NCBI GenBank assembly: GCA_009774155.1
Contig: VSNE01000042.1
Location: 1 to 12,463 of the forward strand
DNA length: 12,463 nucleotides
Origin: Lachnospiraceae bacterium
Lineage (GTDB): Bacteria; Bacillota; Clostridia; Lachnospirales; Lachnospiraceae
Direction: 5' to 3'
How positions within the stretch are numbered: the first letter of the stretch is position 1; each line of letters starts with the position of its first letter. A program made the position numbers and the translations under genes. The notes under the pieces are model-generated. The model saw nothing but the letters and a program-made list of their open reading frames with translations. It searched no databases and was not told the origin of the DNA. Positions 6,698 to 12,463 of the stretch are shown here, one piece after another.

Positions 6698-9467
6698 AAA
6701 TATCCGCGTGTATGAACTCGCGAAGGAACTGGGTAAAACGAGCAAAGAAGTAATGGCCGTACTGGCAGAGAAAAATATTGAGGTGACAACACATATGGCA
6801 ACACTGGAAGATAATCAGGCATCGATGGTGCGCGCAGAGCTTGGACAGTCTAAAGCTGCAAAAGAAGAGCAGCAGGCAGCAAAGCAGGAGCAGGCTCCGG
6901 CACAGGAGGCAAAGGCGGCGCCGAAAAAGAAAAAATTTATTGTAGTGCATAATCCGGAAAACAGCCGGGATAAAAAAAGCCCGGAGCGCAGGGTTCCGGT
7001 GAGAAAACCGCAGGCAGAGCGGCAGCAGGCGAAAAAAGAGCAGGCGCCGCCGGTTAAGACAGAAGCGAAGGCAGAGACCAGGAGGTCCGACGCCGGACAG
7101 GAGGCAAGGACGGAAAACCGTCAGGAGAACAGGACGGCTGTCCGTTCAAATAACAATGGAGGGAACCGCCGGAACGCCGGCAGCGGAGATCGTCCTCAGG
7201 GGAACCGCCAGGACGGAAGGAATAATAACGGAGACCGTCCGGGCTATAACCGCGGAAACCGTCCCCAGGGGAACCGTCAGGACGGAAGAAATAACAGCGC
7301 AGACCGTCCGAATTACAACCGGAATAATAATAACGGAGACCGTCCGAATTATAACCGGAATAACAGCAGCACAGACCGTCCAAACTATAACCGCGGAGAT
7401 CGCCCCCAGGGGAACCGTCAGGACGGAAGGAATAACAATGGAGGCCAGGGCTACAACCGTGGAGATCGCCAGCAGAACAACCGTTCCGATAACCGCGGCG
7501 GGCAGGGCGGAAGAAATAATCTGGGCCGTCAGATGAACAAAGCGTTTGAGACTCCGGTGGAAACCAAACCAGAGAGCAGAAGATACGATAACCGCAACCA
7601 TCAGAAGCAGGAAAAGCAGTATAAGGATGCGGATATCAGTAAGCTGAAGAACAGACCGGGCAGATTTATCAAGCCGGAAGCCCAGCCGGCAGCCCAGAAG
7701 AAAGAGGATATGGAGCCGAAGAAGCTTCCGCTTCCGGAGAGCATCAGCATTTCGGATCTGGCGGAGCGCATGAAAATTCAGCCTTCGGCTATTATCAAGA
7801 AGCTGTTCTTAGAGGGAAAGATGCTGACTGTGAATTCCGAGCTGGATTTTGAATCCGCGGGCGAGATTGCGCTGGAATATAATTTTGATCCGGAACCGGA
7901 GGAAAAGGAAGACGTAATCGGCAAGATGCTGGAGGACCAGGAGGATGCAGAGGATACGCTTGTTGCCAGAGCGCCGGTAGTCTGTGTTATGGGGCATGTT
8001 GACCATGGCAAAACCTCTCTTCTGGATGCTATCCGCCATACCAATGTGACAGACCGGGAGGCCGGCGGCATCACCCAGCATATCGGCGCATATATGGTTT
8101 CCGCAGGAGGCCGGCAGATTACGTTTCTGGATACGCCGGGCCATGAGGCGTTTACCGCTATGCGTATGCGCGGCGCAAGCTCTACGGATATTGCAATCCT
8201 GGTCGTTGCCGCGGACGACGGAGTGAAGCCGCAGACGATTGAGGCAATTAATCATGCAAAGGCGGCAGAGGTAGAGATTATTGTGGCAATCAACAAGATT
8301 GATAAGCCGGGCGCTAATATAGAACGTGTAAAACAGGAGCTGACCGAGTATGGACTTATTTCCGAGGACTGGGGCGGAAGCACGATCTGCGTTCCCGTAT
8401 CAGCCAAGTCCAGGGAAGGAATAGAGGATCTTCTGGAGATGGTTCTTCTGACCGCTGATGTGCTGGAGCTGAAAGCCAATCCGGAGCGTCAGGCAAGAGG
8501 TCTTGTCATTGAGGCAGAGCTTGACAAAGGAAAAGGCCCGGTTGCCACGGTGCTGGTGCAGAAGGGAACTCTGCATGTGGGAGATTTTATCGCGGCGGGC
8601 GCATCGTATGGTAAAGTCCGCGCCATGATGGACGACAAGGGACGCCGTGTGAAGGAAGCAGGCCCTTCCATGCCGGTGGAGATTCTGGGACTGAATGACG
8701 TGCCCATGGCCGGTGAGATTTTTGTATCCCCGCAGACGGACAAAGAAGCAAGAACCTTTGCAGAGACCTTTATCAAGGAGAGCAGGGAGAGAATGCTGGA
8801 GGATACAAAGCTTAAGATGTCTCTGGATGATTTGTATTCTCAGATTCAGACAGGCAATCTGAAGGAACTGAACCTGATTATCAAGGCAGACGTGGCCGGT
8901 TCCGTGGAGGCTGTAAAGCAGTCCCTGCTGAAGATGTCCAACGATGAGGTCGTGGTAAAATGCATCCACGGCGGTGTGGGAGCCATTAATGAATCCGATA
9001 TTATTCTGGCAAGCGCGTCAAAAGCGATCATTATCGGCTTTAATGTGCGGCCGGACGCGGCGGCAAAGGATACCGCAGAGCGGGAAAAGGTGGATATGCG
9101 CCTGTACCGGGTTATTTATGATGCGATTGCGGATGTGGAAAGAGCCATGAAAGGGATGCTGGACCCGATTTTTGAGGAAAAGATCATCGGCCATGCAGAG
9201 ATCCGCCAGATTTTCAAAGCTTCCGGCGTGGGCAATATCGCCGGTTCTTATGTGCTGGACGGTATTTTCCAGAGAGGCTGCAAGGTCCGCATTTCCAGAG
9301 AGGGAAAACAGATCTACGAAGGAGAGCTGGCTTCCCTGAAACGTTTCAAGGATGATGTAAAAGAAGTTAAGGCCGGATTTGAATGCGGTCTGGTATTTGA
9401 AAAGTTCAACGATATTCAGGAGCTGGATATTGTGGAAGCCTATACAATGGTAGAGGTGCCAAGATAG
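6687..9467 (+). CDS. infB: Translation initiation factor IF-2
   Basis: A 926-residue GTPase that places initiator fMet-tRNA on the 30S subunit and promotes subunit joining. The first IF2_N module (residues about 1-52) has RVYELAKELGKTSKEVM. A long charged and repetitive linker (about 55-345) follows, then a second IF2_N module (about 350-400, ISDLAERMKIQPSAIIKKLF). In the G domain, G1 is GHVDHGKT at 436-443, G3 is DTPGHE at 482-487, G4 is NKID at 536-539 and G5 is SAK at 572-574. Domains II, III and the C-terminal tRNA-binding domain are intact to the end (MVEVPR). The ATG at 6687 is chosen from its ribosome binding site and the canonical N-terminus; the 71 upstream in-frame codons belong to ylxQ in another frame. 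It lies 1 bp before rbfA. Confidence 0.97.
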   Translation: MSNKNIRVYELAKELGKTSKEVMAVLAEKNIEVTTHMATLEDNQASMVRAELGQSKAAKEEQQAAKQEQAPAQEAKAAPKKKKFIVVHNPENSRDKKSPERRVPVRKPQAERQQAKKEQAPPVKTEAKAETRRSDAGQEARTENRQENRTAVRSNNNGGNRRNAGSGDRPQGNRQDGRNNNGDRPGYNRGNRPQGNRQDGRNNSADRPNYNRNNNNGDRPNYNRNNSSTDRPNYNRGDRPQGNRQDGRNNNGGQGYNRGDRQQNNRSDNRGGQGGRNNLGRQMNKAFETPVETKPESRRYDNRNHQKQEKQYKDADISKLKNRPGRFIKPEAQPAAQKKEDMEPKKLPLPESISISDLAERMKIQPSAIIKKLFLEGKMLTVNSELDFESAGEIALEYNFDPEPEEKEDVIGKMLEDQEDAEDTLVARAPVVCVMGHVDHGKTSLLDAIRHTNVTDREAGGITQHIGAYMVSAGGRQITFLDTPGHEAFTAMRMRGASSTDIAILVVAADDGVKPQTIEAINHAKAAEVEIIVAINKIDKPGANIERVKQELTEYGLISEDWGGSTICVPVSAKSREGIEDLLEMVLLTADVLELKANPERQARGLVIEAELDKGKGPVATVLVQKGTLHVGDFIAAGASYGKVRAMMDDKGRRVKEAGPSMPVEILGLNDVPMAGEIFVSPQTDKEARTFAETFIKESRERMLEDTKLKMSLDDLYSQIQTGNLKELNLIIKADVAGSVEAVKQSLLKMSNDEVVVKCIHGGVGAINESDIILASASKAIIIGFNVRPDAAAKDTAEREKVDMRLYRVIYDAIADVERAMKGMLDPIFEEKIIGHAEIRQIFKASGVGNIAGSYVLDGIFQRGCKVRISREGKQIYEGELASLKRFKDDVKEVKAGFECGLVFEKFNDIQELDIVEAYTMVEVPR
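7185..7520 (+). repeat. Degenerate coding repeats in the IF2 linker
   Basis: Inside infB, residues 167-278 consist of interspersed repeats rich in Asn, Arg, Gly, Asp and Gln. Unit A, (D/N)RPQGNRQDGRNN, occurs at residues 168-180, 191-203 and 238-250 (DNA 7188-7226, 7257-7295, 7398-7436). Unit B, DRP(N/G)YNR, occurs at 183-189, 206-212, 218-224 and 230-236. The copies differ at synonymous positions, so the array is not freshly duplicated. The segment is predicted to be disordered, positively charged and possibly RNA-binding. Confidence 0.85.
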
Positions 9468-9468
9468 A

Positions 9469-9855
9469 ATGAGAAAAAACAGTATTAAAAATACCCGTAT
9501 CAATGGAGAAGTCCAGAAGGTATTGTCGGAGATTATCCGAGGTGAGATCAAGGACCCGCGTATTAACCCTATGACATCAGTGGTCATGGTTGAGGTGGCT
9601 CCGGATCTCAAGACCTGTAAGGCGTTTATCAGCGTGCTTGGGGATGAGGAGTCTCAGAAAAGTACGCTGGCGGGTCTTAAGAGCGCGGTCGGTTATATCC
9701 GCCGCCAGCTTGCGCATGAACTGAATCTTCGCAATACGCCCGAGATTACTTTTATTATGGATCAGTCCATTGCATATGGAGTGAATATGTCCAGAATGAT
9801 TGATGAGGTTACAAAGGATATCAGCAAAGATGAGGAAGAGGATGAGGAAGAATGA
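9469..9855 (+). CDS. rbfA: 30S ribosome-binding factor RbfA
   Basis: A 128-residue cold-shock-type assembly factor that binds the 30S subunit and helps mature the 5' end of 16S rRNA. The whole protein is one KH-like domain. Family features are the N-terminal RINGEVQKVLSEIIRGEIKDPR, then VEVAPDLKTCKAFISVLG, the RRQLAHELNLRNTPEITFIMDQS segment with the alpha-kink region, and a very acidic tail (KDEEEDEEE). It begins 1 bp after the infB stop, with AGAGGTG about 11 nt upstream. The Glu/Asp codons of the tail (GAG GAA GAG) also supply the ribosome binding site for nrnA, and the two genes overlap by 4 nt (ATGA). Confidence 0.95.
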   Translation: MRKNSIKNTRINGEVQKVLSEIIRGEIKDPRINPMTSVVMVEVAPDLKTCKAFISVLGDEESQKSTLAGLKSAVGYIRRQLAHELNLRNTPEITFIMDQSIAYGVNMSRMIDEVTKDISKDEEEDEEE

Positions 9856-10817
9856 TGCAGTTTGAGAAAGAATTGCAGGGAGTGAGGACTGTTGCCATCG
9901 CCGGACATATCCGGCCTGATGGTGACAGCGTCGGAGCCTGTGTTGGTCTCTGGAATTATATCCGGGACAATTTTCCGCAGATAGAAGCAGATATCTGGCT
10001 GGAACAGCCAAGTGAAAAATATGCCTTGCTGGAGGGCTATGAGGCAATCCGCCGGCCTGACGGGCAGGAGAGAAAGTATGATCTGTTCATTGCGGTGGAC
10101 TGTGCGGCCCGGGATCGGCTTGGAGAGGCAGAGGAGTATTTTAACCGGACAGAAAAAACAGTCTGCGTGGATCATCATATCAGCAATCCGGGCTATGCCT
10201 CTATAAACGAGATTTATCCGGAGGCCAGCTCCACCTGTGAGATACTGGTTAAGATGATGGACCCTGATAAGATCTCAAAAGCGGCGGCAAGCGCGCTTTA
10301 TATGGGAATTGCCCACGATACAGGAGTGTTCCAATATAGCTGTACGTCTCCGGAGACTATGCGTCTGGCTGCCATGCTGATGGAGAAGGGGGTTGCGTAT
10401 ACCCGCCTTGTGGAAGAGACCTTCTATAAAAGAACCTACCGCCAGAATCAGATTCTCGGTAAAGCATTGTTAGAAAGCATGCGGATTCTGGACGGGAGAG
10501 GCATTGTCAGCGCGGTGAGAAGACGGGAGTTTGCTTTTTTCGGGGTTGAGCCTGCGGACCTGGAAGGGATCGTAAGCCAGTTAAAGATGACGGAGGGCGT
10601 GGAGGTAGCCATTTTCCTGTACGAGACAGATAACCTGGAGTACAAGGTGTCCCTGCGTTCCCGTGAAATCGTAGATGTGAGCGAAGTGGCTTCTTATTTC
10701 GGAGGCGGAGGACATGTGCGCGCGGCAGGTGTGACGATGAAGGGAACCTTCCATGATATTGTGAACAATCTGACCTTACATATTGAGCATCAGTTGTCGG
10801 AGAAGAAGGATCAATGA
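9852..10817 (+). CDS. nrnA: DHH-family nanoRNase / pAp phosphatase NrnA
   Basis: A 321-residue cytoplasmic Mn-dependent phosphoesterase of the DHH/DHHA1 family. NrnA degrades short RNA oligonucleotides and hydrolyses 3'-phosphoadenosine 5'-phosphate. The DHH domain shows HIRPDGDSVGA (residues 19-29, metal-binding D23 and D25), AVDCAARDRLGE, the signature DHH at 107-109 in CVDHHISNPGYA, and GIAHDTGVFQYS. The DHHA1 domain ends with GGGGHVRAAG at 284-293, the substrate-binding glycine loop. Length matches B. subtilis NrnA. Two consecutive ATGs (9852 and 9855) are possible starts; the first overlaps the rbfA stop. The gene overlaps truB by 4 nt. Placement between rbfA and truB differs from B. subtilis. 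Confidence 0.93.
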   Translation: MMQFEKELQGVRTVAIAGHIRPDGDSVGACVGLWNYIRDNFPQIEADIWLEQPSEKYALLEGYEAIRRPDGQERKYDLFIAVDCAARDRLGEAEEYFNRTEKTVCVDHHISNPGYASINEIYPEASSTCEILVKMMDPDKISKAAASALYMGIAHDTGVFQYSCTSPETMRLAAMLMEKGVAYTRLVEETFYKRTYRQNQILGKALLESMRILDGRGIVSAVRRREFAFFGVEPADLEGIVSQLKMTEGVEVAIFLYETDNLEYKVSLRSREIVDVSEVASYFGGGGHVRAAGVTMKGTFHDIVNNLTLHIEHQLSEKKDQ

Positions 10818-11710
10818 GAAACGGAGTCCTTAATATTTATAAGGAGCGCGGCTTTACCTCTCATGATGTGGTGGCAAAGCTGCGCGGAATCATAAAACAG
10901 AAAAAGATCGGACACACAGGAACTCTCGATCCGGAAGCGGAGGGAGTTCTTCCTGTATGTCTTGGAAAAGGAACGAAGCTGTGCGGTATGCTGACGGATC
11001 GGGACAAGGTCTACGAGACGGTGCTGCTGCTTGGGCAGTCTACGGATACTCAGGATACGGCCGGGACCGTTGTAAGCTCCGCGCAGGTGGATGTGACGGA
11101 GGAACAGGCGCGGGAAGCTGTTATGAGCTTTGTGGGACATTATGAACAGATTCCTCCTATGTATTCTGCATTGAAGGTAAACGGACAGAAGCTGTGCGAC
11201 CTTGCCCGGGCCGGAAAGGAAGTGGAACGGAAGGCAAGACCGGTAGAGATTTACGGGATTGATATTCTGGAAATTTCTCTGCCAAGAGTGCGGATGTCGG
11301 TTTTCTGCTCCAAGGGAACCTATATCCGTACCCTTTGCCATGATATCGGGGAAAAGCTTGGATGCCACGGCTGTATGGAGAAGCTTCTGCGGACAAGGGC
11401 GGGGCAGTTTCTGCTGGAGGACAGCATAACTCTGGCAGAGGTGGAGCGTCTTCGGGATGAGGGGCTTCTGGACGGGGCGATTCTTCCGGTTGACCGGGTA
11501 TTTTCTGATTTCCCGGCGGCGGTTCTGAAGGAAACCTCTTCCCGGCTCGGCCATAACGGAAATCCATTCAGAAAGACGGACATCGGTTCCCTGGAAGCGG
11601 AGGGGGACAGGCTGCGTGTCTATGATCACGTCCGCCGGTTTATTGGAATTTATGAATATCATCCGGAGGAGGCTTTGTACTGTCCGGTAAAAATATTTTA
11701 CGAGAAATAG
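10814..11710 (+). CDS. truB: tRNA pseudouridine(55) synthase TruB
   Basis: A 298-residue enzyme that converts U55 in the T-loop of tRNAs to pseudouridine. The N-terminal motif GVLNIYKERGFTSHDVV is followed by the catalytic signature KIGHTGTLDPEAEGVLPV with nucleophile D39. Later come YEQIPPMYSALKVNGQKL, the RARPVEIYGIDIL segment and SKGTYIRTLCHDIGEKLG, all conserved in TruB. The C-terminal region (about 240-298) is the usual PUA-like extension, ending in a short YCPVKIFYEK. The ATG overlaps the nrnA stop (ATGA) with AAGGA just upstream, so translation is coupled. ribF starts 11 bp after the stop. Confidence 0.96.
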   Translation: MRNGVLNIYKERGFTSHDVVAKLRGIIKQKKIGHTGTLDPEAEGVLPVCLGKGTKLCGMLTDRDKVYETVLLLGQSTDTQDTAGTVVSSAQVDVTEEQAREAVMSFVGHYEQIPPMYSALKVNGQKLCDLARAGKEVERKARPVEIYGIDILEISLPRVRMSVFCSKGTYIRTLCHDIGEKLGCHGCMEKLLRTRAGQFLLEDSITLAEVERLRDEGLLDGAILPVDRVFSDFPAAVLKETSSRLGHNGNPFRKTDIGSLEAEGDRLRVYDHVRRFIGIYEYHPEEALYCPVKIFYEK

Positions 11711-11721
11711 AGAGAAACAGT

Positions 11722-12463
11722 ATGAATTATGTGACAGGAACGACAAAATTTCATATGGATTGTCCGTCCGCAGTGAGCCTCGGTAAATTCGACGGGGTGC
11801 ACAGAGGCCATCAGAAGCTGATACAGCAGGTTCTGGAGCAGAAAGAACAGGGGCTTCAGACAGTAATCTTTACATTTGAGAAAAATCCGACCCGTATTTT
11901 ATCCGGATTGTCCGGACAGAACATTATGACGAATGAGGAACGCAGAAGGATGTTGGAGGCGGCCGGAATTGACCGGCTTCTGGAGTGCCCGTTTGTTCCG
12001 GAAATCGCGCATATGGAACCGGAAGACTTTGTGAAGGAGGTGCTGGCCGGCCAGATGAAGACCGCTTATGTGGCAGTGGGAAAGGATTTCCGGTTTGGAT
12101 ATCAAAGACGAGGCGACTGCCGGCTTCTTCAGGATATGGGCAGCCGGCTGGGCTTCCGGGTAGATGTGATTGAAAAGGAAAAAAGCCATGGGCGGGATAT
12201 CAGCAGCACTTATGTGAGGGAAGCCCTGCACGAGGGCAATATCCCTCTTGCAAACGAGCTTCTCGGATACTGCTATTTTGTCAGCGGGGAAGTGCTCCAT
12301 GGCCGCCAGATCGGAAGAACACTGGGCCTTCCCACCACAAATCTTCTGCCGCCCCCGTCTAAGCTTCTGCCGCCCAACGGCGTATATCTGCCAAGAACCA
12401 TGATGGAGGAAGGGGATTTTTACGGGATTACGAATATCGGCTATAAGCCGGCCGTCGGCGGTG
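11722..12463 (+). CDS. ribF: Bifunctional riboflavin kinase/FAD synthetase RibF (3' partial)
   Basis: The first 247 codons of the enzyme that phosphorylates riboflavin to FMN and adenylates it to FAD; the window ends before the stop. The N-terminal FAD synthetase domain shows the nucleotidyltransferase signature SLGKFDGVHRGHQKLI, then TFEKNPTRIL, GKDFRFGYQRRGD and ISSTYVREALHEGNI. The flavokinase domain begins with GEVLHGRQIGRTLGLPTTNLL, including the PTxN motif, and continues with PPNGVYL and GITNIGYKPAVGG. The last motif usually reads PT where this has PA. The start ATG follows truB by 11 bp with only a weak GAGAG site, so translation may depend on coupling. Termination of the operon is outside the window. 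Confidence 0.95.
   Translation, partial: MNYVTGTTKFHMDCPSAVSLGKFDGVHRGHQKLIQQVLEQKEQGLQTVIFTFEKNPTRILSGLSGQNIMTNEERRRMLEAAGIDRLLECPFVPEIAHMEPEDFVKEVLAGQMKTAYVAVGKDFRFGYQRRGDCRLLQDMGSRLGFRVDVIEKEKSHGRDISSTYVREALHEGNIPLANELLGYCYFVSGEVLHGRQIGRTLGLPTTNLLPPPSKLLPPNGVYLPRTMMEEGDFYGITNIGYKPAVGG

Noticed and set aside
7054..7601. Open frames on both strands across the IF2 repeat region
   Set aside because: They arise from the repetitive, low-stop codon composition of the linker; their translations are simple repeats with no ribosome binding site or family resemblance.
10811..11746. A 311-codon open frame on the minus strand over truB
   Set aside because: It is almost exactly antisense to a clear truB gene, has no recognisable domain, and is explained by codon bias of the sense gene.
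1..12463. CRISPR arrays, tRNA or rRNA genes, insertion sequences, phage genes
   Set aside because: No regularly spaced direct repeats outside the IF2 coding repeats, no transposase or phage-like proteins, and almost every base is in a recognised coding gene.

Overview
The window looks like a chromosomal segment of a Gram-positive anaerobe of the Clostridia, most likely a Lachnospiraceae-type gut bacterium. The reasons are the gene order rimP-nusA-ylxR-ylxQ-infB-rbfA-nrnA-truB-ribF, roughly balanced base composition, strong AAGGAGG ribosome binding sites, frequent TTG starts and protein similarity as I recognise it. This is inference from gene content; no search was run. All genes lie on the + strand and there is almost no non-coding DNA.

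Region 1 (1-4318) is an accessory metabolic or transport operon. It holds a YtcJ-type metal-dependent amidohydrolase (5' end outside the window), a small two-helix YhdT/DUF997 membrane protein, a PanF-type sodium/solute symporter whose start overlaps the yhdT stop codon, and an EamA/DMT permease. The arrangement suggests uptake of a small organic acid or amide and hydrolysis of a C-N bond, but the true substrate cannot be read from the sequence.

Region 2 (4319-4460) is the only notable intergenic stretch, 142 bp. It contains a good extended -10 promoter (TTGCAT, 16 bp, TATACT) and a strong 11-bp hairpin in the predicted leader of the following operon.

Region 3 (4461-12463) is the conserved transcription/translation operon. 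It encodes RimP (30S maturation), NusA (transcription elongation/termination), YlxR/RnpM (RNase P modulator), YlxQ (L7Ae-like RNA-binding protein), IF2, RbfA (30S maturation), NrnA (nanoRNase/pAp phosphatase), TruB (tRNA pseudouridine 55 synthase) and RibF (FMN/FAD synthesis, cut by the window end). Genes are separated by at most 17 bp or overlap by 4-14 bp, which implies one transcript with translational coupling. Compared with the Bacillus subtilis order, ylxP is absent between infB and rbfA, and nrnA sits between rbfA and truB.

I did not find a clearly new biological system. The most interesting points are the amidohydrolase/YhdT/PanF module, the rimP leader hairpin, the repetitive Asn/Arg/Gly-rich disordered linker in IF2, and a nine-A run in ylxQ that lies where the infB frame is already open.
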